This document shows positions 7,935 to 15,805 of a stretch of DNA of 64,000 nucleotides, piece by piece (the stretch's first letter is position 1; every line of letters begins with the position of its first letter). The notes beneath the pieces were generated by a model. The model ran no database searches and was not told where the DNA came from. It saw only the letters and a program-made list of their open reading frames with translations. This stretch comes from Maccoyibacter sp900556645. Lineage in GTDB: Bacteria > Bacillota > Clostridia > Lachnospirales > Lachnospiraceae. The translations under genes were made by a program, and so were the position numbers. The stretch spans positions 46,083-110,082 of the forward strand of contig CATWDJ010000007.1 in assembly GCA_958349535.1 (NCBI GenBank). The letters are read 5' to 3'.

Positions 7935-8916
7935 TACCAAAATGATGATATGCAAAATCCGTTGCCACTCTTCCCTTTGGAGTGCGGTTGATAAATCCGT
8001 TTTTAACCAGATATGGTTCGTAGACATCCTCAATGGTACCTGCGTCCTCTCCGATGGCTGCCGCTAAGGTATCTAATCCCACAGGACCACCGTGGAACTT
8101 TTCAATAATGGTATAAAGGATATTCCGGTCATTCATATCCAATCCCATCTTATCCACTTCCAGCAAATCCAAGGCAAAAGAAGCTACCTCCTGATTGATA
8201 TTTCCGTCATATTTTACTTCCGCAAAATCCCGGACACGTTTTAAAAGACGATTGGCAAGTCTCGGAGTTCCTCTGGAACGTCTGGCAAGTTCCAAGGCTC
8301 CTTCTTCGTCAATGCCCACTCCCAGCTTTGCCGCAGAGTGAAGAATAATTACCTTTAACTCCTCCGGGGTATAGAATTCCAGATGATGGACTACTCCGAA
8401 ACGGTCCCGAAGAGGTGCCGACAGCAATCCTGCTCTGGTGGTGGCTCCCACCAAGGTAAACTTGGGCAAATCCAGACGGATGGATCGGGCAGAAGCCCCC
8501 TTTCCCATCATAATATCGATGGCATAATCCTCCATAGCCGGATACAAAACCTCCTCCACCTGACGGTTAAGGCGGTGGATTTCATCCACAAACAGCAAAT
8601 CTCCCTCCTGCAAGTTGCTGAGTATGGCTGCCATTTCTCCCGGCTTAGCGATGGCTGGACCGGAGGTTACCTTCATATGTACTCCCATTTCGTTGGCAAT
8701 AATCCCCGCTAAAGTGGTTTTTCCCAAGCCCGGCGGTCCGTAGAACAGCACATGGTCTAAGGATTCCCCACGGTTTTTCGCCGCTTCGATATAGACCTTC
8801 AGATTTTCCTTCGCCTTCTCCTGTCCGATATATTCCTCCAAAGTCTGAGGTCTTAAGCTCTTTTCAATTTTGATGTCTTCTTCCTGTACCTGTGTGGAAA
8901 TTACCCGTTTTTCCAT
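7918..8916 (-). CDS. ruvB: Holliday junction branch migration helicase RuvB
   Basis: 332 residues, full length. AAA+ motor that drives branch migration of Holliday junctions together with RuvA. Walker A GPPGLGKTT is at 60-68, Walker B with DE at 111-112, sensor ATTRAG at about 158-163, and the arginine finger region PLRDRF at about 168-173. The C-terminal winged-helix domain ends with the usual GRVATDFAYHHFG. It lies 19 nt after ruvA and is the last gene of the long minus-strand run that begins with the HD-GYP gene. No terminator is evident after it; the zapA promoter overlaps its end. Confidence 0.98.
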   Translation of the reverse strand: MEKRVISTQVQEEDIKIEKSLRPQTLEEYIGQEKAKENLKVYIEAAKNRGESLDHVLFYGPPGLGKTTLAGIIANEMGVHMKVTSGPAIAKPGEMAAILSNLQEGDLLFVDEIHRLNRQVEEVLYPAMEDYAIDIMMGKGASARSIRLDLPKFTLVGATTRAGLLSAPLRDRFGVVHHLEFYTPEELKVIILHSAAKLGVGIDEEGALELARRSRGTPRLANRLLKRVRDFAEVKYDGNINQEVASFALDLLEVDKMGLDMNDRNILYTIIEKFHGGPVGLDTLAAAIGEDAGTIEDVYEPYLVKNGFINRTPKGRVATDFAYHHFGIAKPQ

Positions 8917-8935
8917 GAACCAACTGCTCCTTCAT

Positions 8936-9550
8936 CTATAAAAATGCCATCTGTTTCAACGCTTCTTTTAACACATCCTCCACTGCAGAATCCTCTTTGA
9001 TTTCAATTCCCGAAAGCACCTGCAAAGCCTCACTCTGAGAGTATCCCAGAGAGGTTAATGCAAGAATTGCTTCATTTTTCACCCCTGTTGCAGGGCTTTT
9101 CTCTGCTTTTTTTCCTTGATTTGCAAGTTTTTGTTCAAAAGCGTCCTCTAAACTGATTTTATCTTTTAATTCAATAATCAAACGCTGTGCCGTCTTTGCA
9201 CCGATTCCCGGAGCCCTGGCAATGGCTTTTGCATCCTCCCCCAGAATCGCAAACCGCAAATCATCGGTACTCATTACCGAAAGAATTGCCAATGCCCCTT
9301 TGGGTCCGATACCGCTGACACCGATGAGCATTTTAAAGATATTCACATCCTCTCTGGTCAAAAATCCATAGAGGGCTATCATATCCTCTCTCACATAATG
9401 GTAGGTATATATCTTGACTTCCTCCCCGATGGACGGAAGATACTCCAACACCTGCCCCGGCACTAAAATCCCGTAGCCGATGCCCTGATTGTCCACCACA
9501 ATTCCCTCGGCAGACGCCTCTACCAGCGTACCTTTAATATATGAATACAT
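8936..9550 (-). CDS. ruvA: Holliday junction DNA-binding protein RuvA
   Basis: 204 residues. Tetrameric DNA-binding subunit that holds the four-way junction open for RuvB. The OB-fold N-terminal domain begins MYSYIKGTLVE. Two helix-hairpin-helix motifs follow (LIGVSGIGPKGALAIL and RAPGIGAKTAQRLI, about 75-125), and a flexible linker leads to the RuvB-contact domain (ALTSLGYSQSEALQVL). It is directly upstream of ruvB, the standard arrangement, and 10 nt from the Gx transporter gene. All features match the family. Confidence 0.98.
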   Translation of the reverse strand: MYSYIKGTLVEASAEGIVVDNQGIGYGILVPGQVLEYLPSIGEEVKIYTYHYVREDMIALYGFLTREDVNIFKMLIGVSGIGPKGALAILSVMSTDDLRFAILGEDAKAIARAPGIGAKTAQRLIIELKDKISLEDAFEQKLANQGKKAEKSPATGVKNEAILALTSLGYSQSEALQVLSGIEIKEDSAVEDVLKEALKQMAFL

Positions 9551-9560
9551 ATCATCACCT

Positions 9561-10049
9561 CTATATCCGATTGGACAGCCGTAGAATCATCTCCTGTGCA
9601 ATGATTCCAATCACAAAACCTGTCACGGCTCCCGCCACAATCAAAACCGTTCCGTAATATAAAATATTATAATTGGAAACCACCAGGGCTGCAACCAAAA
9701 GCTGCCCGATATTGTGGCTGATACCTCCTGTTACGCTTACGGATACCACTTTTAATTTTTTCGTCTTTTTCAGCAGATACATCACCAGAAAGCTAAGAAT
9801 CCCTCCTGCCAGACTATACAGGATACTAAAAGCATTCCCAAAGAGAAATCCCGAAAGGATGACCCGCAGCACGGAAATTCCAAATGCTTCCTTTGCTCCG
9901 ACACAATACAGTACCGTTACGATTACCACATTGGTAAGTCCCAGCTTTACGCCCGGCACTCCGAAATAAAAGGGAATCAGGCTTTCTACATATCCGCATA
10001 TCAGTGCAAGGGACAAAAACAATCCCATATATGCCACTTTATTTTTCAT
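9561..10049 (-). CDS. Gx transporter family membrane protein (HepS-I/EetB-like)
   Basis: 162 residues with five or six predicted membrane segments and small-residue-rich helices (PGVKLGLTNVVIVTVLY, then SGFLFGNAFSILYSLAGG). The family was first labelled heptaprenyl diphosphate synthase component I, but its sequence resembles S-component-type transporters. From memory, the Listeria flavin-based extracellular electron transfer locus has a member of this family (EetB) beside a NusG-II protein (EetA); the same pair occurs here, 7 nt apart. A role in flavin or quinone handling is therefore inferred, not shown. It is translated from ATG 10049 and precedes ruvA. Confidence 0.82.
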   Translation of the reverse strand: MKNKVAYMGLFLSLALICGYVESLIPFYFGVPGVKLGLTNVVIVTVLYCVGAKEAFGISVLRVILSGFLFGNAFSILYSLAGGILSFLVMYLLKKTKKLKVVSVSVTGGISHNIGQLLVAALVVSNYNILYYGTVLIVAGAVTGFVIGIIAQEMILRLSNRI

Positions 10050-10056
10050 AGCAACC

Positions 10057-10437
10057 TCATTTTACCACTGCATCATAATCCTTTTTGTCCCCACTGCCCT
10101 GTACTTCCACCACTACCTTATTGGGAAGACAGACAATGGTCTCCTTTGACTTTGCAATACTGCTCTGATGAACACAGAGCTGATCCGGGCAATCCGCAGA
10201 AATCATTTTTGCCTTTCCATCCTCAATCTGTAAAATATTGGTGGTTTTTCCTTCCTGTTCAATGGGTATGGTCTGATTTTCTTCCAAGGAATAAGTTCCG
10301 TAGACTTTTCCGTCTATAGTAACCTGAACGCTGCTTCCCTCTGCCCCGGTATTTCTTCCAAAAAACCAGATGAACAGCAGAAGGATTGCTAAAATTCCTA
10401 AAAAAATCACATCATTTCTTCCAAATCTTTTTTTCAT
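10057..10437 (-). CDS. NusG domain II-containing membrane-anchored protein (EetA-like)
   Basis: 126 residues from the ATG at 10437, two bases after the miaB stop. Longer versions would start inside miaB. A basic start and one membrane helix (about residues 10-28) are followed by an extracytoplasmic NusG-II beta domain (SSVQVTIDGKVYGTYSL and on) that contains ADCPDQLCVHQ, a conserved pair of cysteines near residue 85. NusG-II proteins of this form are often linked to Gx transporters, ApbE and Rnf genes. The ribosome site is weak (GGGGA about 13 nt upstream), so translation is probably coupled to miaB. It may be the electron-transfer accessory protein EetA; this is inference from linkage. Confidence 0.85.
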   Translation of the reverse strand: MKKRFGRNDVIFLGILAILLLFIWFFGRNTGAEGSSVQVTIDGKVYGTYSLEENQTIPIEQEGKTTNILQIEDGKAKMISADCPDQLCVHQSSIAKSKETIVCLPNKVVVEVQGSGDKKDYDAVVK

Positions 10438-10439
10438 TT

Positions 10440-11873
10440 TTATACCAAAGTCCCCATGTAGTAGAAACCTCTGCACTCATCCAGTGTCACTTCCACAATC
10501 TGTCCAATCAATTCTTTTCCTCCCCTGATATGAACCACGGAGTTGTTGCTCAGTCTTCCGGTTACCAGCTGTTCATCCTGTGCATTGACATCCTCCACCA
10601 GTACCTTTTGTCTGGTTCCGGTCAATGCCTCTGCTTTTTCTGCTCCTATTTCTTGCACCACCTGTAACAGACGGTCAAAACGGTCTTTCACAATCTCCTC
10701 CGGTACCTGTTCCTCTTTGGCTGCCGCCGGGGTTCCGGTTCGTTTGGAATAAATAAAAGTAAAGGCACTGTCATATTCTACCTGCTTTACCACATCCATA
10801 GTCTCTAAGAAATCTTCTTCTGTCTCTCCCGGGAATCCCACGATAATATCGGTGGTAATTGCCATATCCGGCACCGCTGTTCTTATTTTTTTCACAAGCT
10901 CTAAATACTGTTCTTTGGTGTAATGCCGGTTCATTTCCTTTAGAATACGGGTACTGCCGGACTGTAACGGCAGATGCAGATGACGGCAGATTTTTTTGGA
11001 TTCCGCCAGCACCTGAATCAATTCGTCGGATAAGTCCTTGGGATGGGAGGTCATAAAGCGAATCCGCTCTAAGCCCTCAATTTTTTCCACTTCTCTTAGA
11101 AGCTGTGCAAAACTTATGGGATGTTCCAGATTCTTTCCATAGGAATTGACGTTCTGTCCCAAAAGCATAACTTCCACTACGCCGTCTGCCACCAAACGCT
11201 CAATCTCCCGGATGATATCCTTTGGCTCACGGCTCCGCTCTCTGCCCCGCACATAAGGGACAATACAGTAGCTGCAAAAATTGTTACAGCCAAACATGAT
11301 GTTGACCCCGGACTTGAAGGAATACTTCCGTTCCACCGGTAAATCCTCTACAATCTTGTCCGTGTCCTCCCAGATATCCACAATCATTCCCTCGGATTCA
11401 AAGGCTGCCACAATCAATTCCGCAAATTTATAGATATTATGGGTACCAAAGACCAAATCCACAAATCGATAACTGGTACGGATTTTTTCCACCACATTAG
11501 GCTCCTGCATCATGCAGCCGCAAAGACCAATCATCATATGAGGATTCTTTTTCTTCTGGGCATGAAGATATCCCAGCCGCCCGTACACTTTGTTATTGGC
11601 ATTTTCCCTTACGGTACAGGTGTTATATATGACGAAATCCGCATCCTCCGTTTCCTTCTTCTCATATCCGATTTTCTCCAGAATTCCCACTAATTTTTCC
11701 GAATCTCTGGCGTTCATCTGACATCCGAAGGTATTGACACAGAAGGTCAGAGGACGTCCCTTTTCTTTTGCCTTTTGTGCAACATATTCTTTTGCTACTT
11801 CCATATAGTAAAATTGACGCTCCGGTTCCGTAGTAGGAGCCTCGCTGTGATTTCTCATTGTATCTGTACTCAT
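10440..11873 (-). CDS. miaB: tRNA-2-methylthio-N6-dimethylallyladenosine synthase MiaB
   Basis: 477 residues. Radical SAM methylthiotransferase that adds the methylthio group to i6A37 in tRNAs reading UNN codons. The N-terminal UPF0004 domain supplies cysteines at 51, 86 and about 118-120 for the second cluster. The radical SAM motif CNNFCSYC has cysteines at 196, 200 and 203, and the TRAM RNA-binding domain is at the C-terminus (about 410-470). Of the paralogous families, GRERSR after the radical SAM motif and TFGCQMN favour MiaB over MtaB or RimO. The first 40 residues are an extension common in clostridial MiaB. It lies 26 nt after proA. Confidence 0.96.
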   Translation of the reverse strand: MSTDTMRNHSEAPTTEPERQFYYMEVAKEYVAQKAKEKGRPLTFCVNTFGCQMNARDSEKLVGILEKIGYEKKETEDADFVIYNTCTVRENANNKVYGRLGYLHAQKKKNPHMMIGLCGCMMQEPNVVEKIRTSYRFVDLVFGTHNIYKFAELIVAAFESEGMIVDIWEDTDKIVEDLPVERKYSFKSGVNIMFGCNNFCSYCIVPYVRGRERSREPKDIIREIERLVADGVVEVMLLGQNVNSYGKNLEHPISFAQLLREVEKIEGLERIRFMTSHPKDLSDELIQVLAESKKICRHLHLPLQSGSTRILKEMNRHYTKEQYLELVKKIRTAVPDMAITTDIIVGFPGETEEDFLETMDVVKQVEYDSAFTFIYSKRTGTPAAAKEEQVPEEIVKDRFDRLLQVVQEIGAEKAEALTGTRQKVLVEDVNAQDEQLVTGRLSNNSVVHIRGGKELIGQIVEVTLDECRGFYYMGTLV

Positions 11874-11899
11874 TTTTCTTTTCCTTTTCTTCCTATGGA

Positions 11900-13150
11900 T
11901 TATGGACGAATCTGTCCGTTTCCATAAATAATATATTTTGTACTGGTCAAAGCCTCCAGTCCCATCGGTCCTCTGGCATGAAGCTTCTGGGTACTGATTC
12001 CGATTTCCGCACCGAAGCCAAACTCAAAGCCATCGGTAAATCTTGTGGAAGCATTGACATAGACCGCCGCTGCGTCCACTTCATTTAAAAACTGCTCCGC
12101 ATGATCATAGCGGTTGGTAATAATAGCTTCGGAATGTCCCGTATTATAACGGTTGATATGGGCGATGGCTTCGTCGATATCGGAAACCGTCTTAATTGAG
12201 AGGATATAATCCAGATATTCCGTTCCCCAGTCCTCTTCTGTGGCTGCCATAATCTCTTTACATGCCTCCCGGCTTTTTTCATCCCCACGCAGTTCCACAT
12301 TTTTCTCTTTCAGCCGTTCTGCCAGCTTCGGCAGTAACGCATCCTTTACCTGTTCATGAACCACAAGGGATTCACAGGCATTGCACACGCCGATTCTCTG
12401 GGTTTTGGCATTGAAGATAATCTCCACTGCCATGTCCAAATCCGCACTTTCATCCACATAGATATGACAATTTCCGGTTCCGGTTTCAATCACCGGTACT
12501 GTGGCATTCTGTACTACGGCACGAATCAGTCCTGCTCCGCCTCTTGGAATCAGCACATCCACATAGTCATTCAGCTTCATAAACTCTGTGGCTGTCTCTC
12601 GGTCCGTATCGGTAATCAGGGAGATGGCATACTCCGTTACCCCGCATTCCTTCAGGCTCTCCCGGATACTTTCCACGATTGCCATGTTGGAATAAAGGGC
12701 ATCACTGCCACCCTTTAATATAACGGCATTTCCGGTTTTAAAGCAAAGTCCGAAGGCATCTGCCGTCACATTCGGTCTTGCCTCATAGATGATTCCCACC
12801 ACGCCCAGCGGTACGCGTTTTTTTCCGATACGAAGTCCGTTTGGACGGTTCTTCATGGAAAGTACCTCTCCGATTGGGTCATCTAAATCTACAATCTGCT
12901 CTAATCCTACTGCCATCTGTTTGATTCGTTCTTCCGTCAAAAGCAGACGGTCTAACAAGCCCTCCGGCATCTGATTCTTTCTGCCGTTTTCCATATCCTT
13001 TGCATTGGCGTCAATCAGCTTTTTGCTGTCTTTCACCAGATTCTTCGCTGTGGTACGCAATACCTCGTTTTTCTGATTCACACCCAGCTTTCCTAAAATT
13101 GCCGCCGCTGTCTTTGCTTCTTTTCCGATTTCAATTAACTGTGTATTCAT
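11900..13150 (-). CDS. proA: Glutamate-5-semialdehyde dehydrogenase (gamma-glutamyl phosphate reductase)
   Basis: 416 residues, full length. Second step of proline synthesis: NADPH reduction of gamma-glutamyl phosphate to glutamate semialdehyde. The aldehyde dehydrogenase fold shows the NAD(P)-binding PLGVVGIIYEARPNVT block (about 114-129), the RGGAGLI block near 204, and the catalytic cysteine in RIGVCNACE (C256). The ribosome site AAAGGAG precedes the ATG. proB lies two genes upstream in the same run, with DUF896 and the formyl-THF cyclo-ligase inserted between the two proline genes. No leader or T-box is visible, so regulation is probably by feedback on ProB. Confidence 0.97.
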   Translation of the reverse strand: MNTQLIEIGKEAKTAAAILGKLGVNQKNEVLRTTAKNLVKDSKKLIDANAKDMENGRKNQMPEGLLDRLLLTEERIKQMAVGLEQIVDLDDPIGEVLSMKNRPNGLRIGKKRVPLGVVGIIYEARPNVTADAFGLCFKTGNAVILKGGSDALYSNMAIVESIRESLKECGVTEYAISLITDTDRETATEFMKLNDYVDVLIPRGGAGLIRAVVQNATVPVIETGTGNCHIYVDESADLDMAVEIIFNAKTQRIGVCNACESLVVHEQVKDALLPKLAERLKEKNVELRGDEKSREACKEIMAATEEDWGTEYLDYILSIKTVSDIDEAIAHINRYNTGHSEAIITNRYDHAEQFLNEVDAAAVYVNASTRFTDGFEFGFGAEIGISTQKLHARGPMGLEALTSTKYIIYGNGQIRP

Positions 13151-13156
13151 ATCCGT

Positions 13157-13723
13157 TTACTCCTTTCTGCTGTCGCAGTCTATCCAACGCTTTGGTGTTG
13201 CCAGATATTCCATGGGAATGTCTGTCTTCTCTGTGGGGATACTCTCCGCCAACTGCTGTTCATAGGCAATTCCTACTTTTTTCAACCGGGGATGTCTCTG
13301 TAAATATCTGTCATAGTAGCCTTTTCCGTGTCCGATTCGTGTTCCTGCTTCTGTAAATCCCACGCCCGGTATCAGACAAACAGCTTCTTCCCACGCAGTT
13401 CTTAGTTCACCCACAGGCTCCATGATTCCAAAGCTGCCTTTCACCAAGCCGGAAACCTCCGTAATCTCATAGAAATCCATCTGCTCTCCCCTTACCCGGG
13501 GCAGGGCAATCCGCTTTCCTGCATCCAATGCCCACTCTAAAAAGGGCAGCAGGGACAGTTCCTTTCCCTGGGGATAATAGGCGTAAAAATAACCGTATTC
13601 CTGTACCAACGGCTGTTTTTTCAACAACTTTGCCAAGCTTTCCCCGGCATCGGTCCACTCCTGTTCTGTTATCTGTTTTCTCTTATATAGAAGCTTTGCT
13701 CTAATTTGCTCCTTTGTTTCCAT
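13157..13723 (-). CDS. 5-formyltetrahydrofolate cyclo-ligase
   Basis: 188 residues. ATP-dependent conversion of 5-formyl-THF to 5,10-methenyl-THF, returning this storage folate to the one-carbon pool. The family signature is at the C-terminal half: PGVGFTEAGTRIGHGKGYYD with the glycine-rich loop and basic residues, then KVGIAYEQQL. The N-terminus has RAKLLYKRKQIT. I prefer the ATG at 13723, with GGGTGA 5 nt upstream; a GTG three codons earlier (13732) is also possible. Either start lies inside the end of the DUF896 gene, so translation of the two is probably coupled. proA follows after 6 nt. Confidence 0.94.
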   Translation of the reverse strand: METKEQIRAKLLYKRKQITEQEWTDAGESLAKLLKKQPLVQEYGYFYAYYPQGKELSLLPFLEWALDAGKRIALPRVRGEQMDFYEITEVSGLVKGSFGIMEPVGELRTAWEEAVCLIPGVGFTEAGTRIGHGKGYYDRYLQRHPRLKKVGIAYEQQLAESIPTEKTDIPMEYLATPKRWIDCDSRKE

Positions 13724-13922
13724 ATTTTTCACCCAGATTTACAATACTTCCGTCTTCCTGTATTACATCTACATTATTTAACTGTGCCTGCAAATTTTTG
13801 CGGACATTTGCAATGTATTCCTTGCGAAGCAGCTCCTGCTCCCTCTTTTCTGCCTCGGTTAAACCCTCCGCTTTTGATTTTTTGTATAATTCATTAATTC
13901 TGTTTATCTTTTTCTGATCCAT
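13701..13922 (-). CDS. DUF896 small protein (YnzC-like)
   Basis: 73 residues. The N-terminal helical hairpin MDQKKINRINELYKKSKAEG, then LTEAEKREQELLRKEYI, is the DUF896 hallmark; in Bacillus YnzC it forms a two-helix bundle. The second half (NNVDVIQEDGSIVNLG) resembles the beta hairpin of longer members. Bacillus paralogues are under SOS control and one affects cell division, but no molecular role is established for this one. It starts one base from the proB stop and overlaps the folate gene by 23-32 nt. No LexA-type box stands in front of it; it belongs to the proline run. Confidence 0.9.
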   Translation of the reverse strand: MDQKKINRINELYKKSKAEGLTEAEKREQELLRKEYIANVRKNLQAQLNNVDVIQEDGSIVNLGEKYGNKGAN

Positions 13923-14768
13923 CTATTCCATATGCTCCTCTATAAAATCCGGTATGTAAAAGTCCTCGTCTTTGTTTGCTTCAAATACAGTTCCCACAAA
14001 ATCATCCTCAAATATTTTATGCAGGATACCCACATCCTTTCCATTGGCAATAACCATATCCGCCCCGGAATAGGTAGCAATCTTTGCAGCATTCAGTTTC
14101 GTAGTCATGCCTCCGGTTCCCACATCGCTTCCGGTACTCTCCTTTGCCATGTGAAGCAGGTTCTCATCCAGTTCCGTCACCGTTTCCACCAGCTTCGCCT
14201 CGGAATTTTTCCGTGGGTCATCCGTAAAAAGTCCGTCGATATCGGAAAGCAGAATCAATAAATCCGCTCCCACCAAAGATGCCACGATGGCAGCCAGAGA
14301 ATCGTTGTCACCGAATTGGATTTCGTAGGTGTTTACCGTATCGTTCTCGTTGACTACCGGAATCACTCCCAACCGGAACAATTCCTCAAAGGTATTCTGG
14401 GCATTTTTTCGTGCCACATTATCTAACATGGTCTTTTTGGTCATCAATACCTGCCCGCAGGTCTGATGGTATTCTCCGAACAGCTTCTGATAAGTCATCA
14501 TCAGACTTGCCTGTCCCACCGCAGCACATGCCTGTTTGGTGGAAATATTTTTCGGCCTTTTGGTAATTCCCAGCATTTTTCTGCCCACCGCAATGGCACC
14601 GGAACTTACCAGACAGACCTCTATATTCTGATTTCTCAAATCGCACAGTTCCCGTACCAGACGCTCCAATTTGATAAAATCCAACTGTCCTGTTTTCTTG
14701 TGATTCAATGAAGATGAGCCTATCTTTACTACAACTCTCTTTTTATTCTTAAACCGGTTCTTTTTCAT
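13923..14768 (-). CDS. proB: Glutamate 5-kinase ProB (without PUA domain)
   Basis: 281 residues. First and feedback-controlled step of proline synthesis: ATP-dependent phosphorylation of glutamate. The amino-acid kinase fold shows VVVKIGSSSLN (about 11-21), LVSSGAIAVGRKMLG, VIPVVNENDTV, the FGDNDSLAAIVA block and the TGGMTTKLNAAKIA block. The length ends after the kinase domain, so the C-terminal PUA domain of E. coli ProB is absent, as in many Firmicutes. AGGAGG lies 9 nt before ATG 14768; a TTG six codons further up is part of that ribosome site and was rejected. The start overlaps the HD-GYP gene by 20 nt. Confidence 0.96.
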   Translation of the reverse strand: MKKNRFKNKKRVVVKIGSSSLNHKKTGQLDFIKLERLVRELCDLRNQNIEVCLVSSGAIAVGRKMLGITKRPKNISTKQACAAVGQASLMMTYQKLFGEYHQTCGQVLMTKKTMLDNVARKNAQNTFEELFRLGVIPVVNENDTVNTYEIQFGDNDSLAAIVASLVGADLLILLSDIDGLFTDDPRKNSEAKLVETVTELDENLLHMAKESTGSDVGTGGMTTKLNAAKIATYSGADMVIANGKDVGILHKIFEDDFVGTVFEANKDEDFYIPDFIEEHME

Positions 14769-15684
14769 TTTTTTCTTCCTCCTCAACCGCTTCTTCTAAC
14801 CAAAGCACCAGACGCATTTCTATTTTCCCTTCTTCTGCCATATTTCTCAGGATATGAAATGCTTCTTTCCTGGATACAGGTTTTTTGTAGGGTCGGTCAG
14901 TGGCAGTCAACGCATCATAAATATCTGCGACAGTTAAAATCCGGGTTTCCAAATCCAGTTCTTCGGCTGTCAAATGATTGGGATAACCGCTGCCGTCCAA
15001 AAATTCGTGATGTCCTGCTGCCCATTTAGGAATTTTCTCATAGTTTTTTGTGAAATGAACCTTACCCAGAATCTTTGCAGTCATGGTCACATGACCTTCC
15101 ATTAGTTTTCTTGCCTCTTCTGTCAAGGTTCCCCTGCGAATGCTCAGACATTTCTTTTCCTCTTCTGTAAAATAAGGAATCTCTTTTCCGTCAGCACTCT
15201 GATATCTTTTCCGGGTAATCTCCTGTACTCTTTGGTAATTTTCGTCATCCAGAAATCCTATTCCGTTTATCTCTCTGACAAAGTCAAGAATCTCTGCTAA
15301 TTCTTCTGTTTTCTCCCTATACGCTTCTTTGGAAATATTACCCTTCAGCATATCATTTTCATAATATGCCTGTAACAGCTCAAAGCGGCATTCAATCCGT
15401 TCCAAATCCTTGTCCAGTCTAGTGGAACGATTCATCACAGACAGCGGAACCACCATTTTTCCGATATCATGGAGCAATGCGGCGTACCGCAATTTTTCCA
15501 TTCTTTCTGCATCAAACTGTTCTTCACATCTGCCCTTTTCATATTCTTTATTTATCTGATTTGCCAGAAGTTCCGAATACTCCGCCACTTTTCTGGTATG
15601 GGTGCCGTTATAAGGGGTTCTTTCATCAATTACTGTTGCTAATGCTTCCACAAAGGAATAGATTAGCTCCTTTATCTCTTCCAT
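14749..15684 (-). CDS. HD-GYP domain phosphodiesterase
   Basis: 311 residues, no membrane segment or receiver domain. The HD signature ALLHDIGK is at about 69-76 and the second metal motif HHEFLDGSGYP at 225-235, which is the HD-GYP form of the fold. ILTVADIYDALTATDRPYKK (about 250-269) completes the site. HD-GYP proteins hydrolyse cyclic di-GMP or related signals. There is an insertion of about 100 charged residues between the two motifs. The gene has its own promoter (15742-15770) and leads the run down to ruvB; its end overlaps proB. The ribosome site is within a small hairpin. The input signal is not evident. Confidence 0.9.
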   Translation of the reverse strand: MEEIKELIYSFVEALATVIDERTPYNGTHTRKVAEYSELLANQINKEYEKGRCEEQFDAERMEKLRYAALLHDIGKMVVPLSVMNRSTRLDKDLERIECRFELLQAYYENDMLKGNISKEAYREKTEELAEILDFVREINGIGFLDDENYQRVQEITRKRYQSADGKEIPYFTEEEKKCLSIRRGTLTEEARKLMEGHVTMTAKILGKVHFTKNYEKIPKWAAGHHEFLDGSGYPNHLTAEELDLETRILTVADIYDALTATDRPYKKPVSRKEAFHILRNMAEEGKIEMRLVLWLEEAVEEEEKNEKEPV

Positions 15685-15741
15685 TTTACTTACTCCTGCG
15701 GGAGTCCTATCTATTAGATTTATCCCTAAAACTCCATAATA

Positions 15742-15770
15742 ATTATATCGGATATTCTTTCTATATGCAA
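15742..15770 (-). promoter_or_regulatory. Sigma-A promoter for the HD-GYP/proBA/ruvAB run
   Basis: Minus strand -35 TTGCAT (15765-15770), 17-nt spacer, -10 TATAAT (15742-15747). The predicted leader is about 50 nt. It ends with a 5-bp hairpin (ACTCC paired with GGAGT, about 15692-15705) in which the GGAGT arm is the ribosome site of the HD-GYP gene. Confidence 0.78.
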
Positions 15771-15805
15771 ATATTTATGCTAAGATAAGAAAAAGGAGCG
15801 ATTTT

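Noticed and set aside
13150..15805. T-box or amino-acid riboswitch controlling proline genes
   Set aside because: The only promoter found lies before the HD-GYP gene with a leader near 50 nt, too short for a T-box, and proB and proA have coupled or short gaps.
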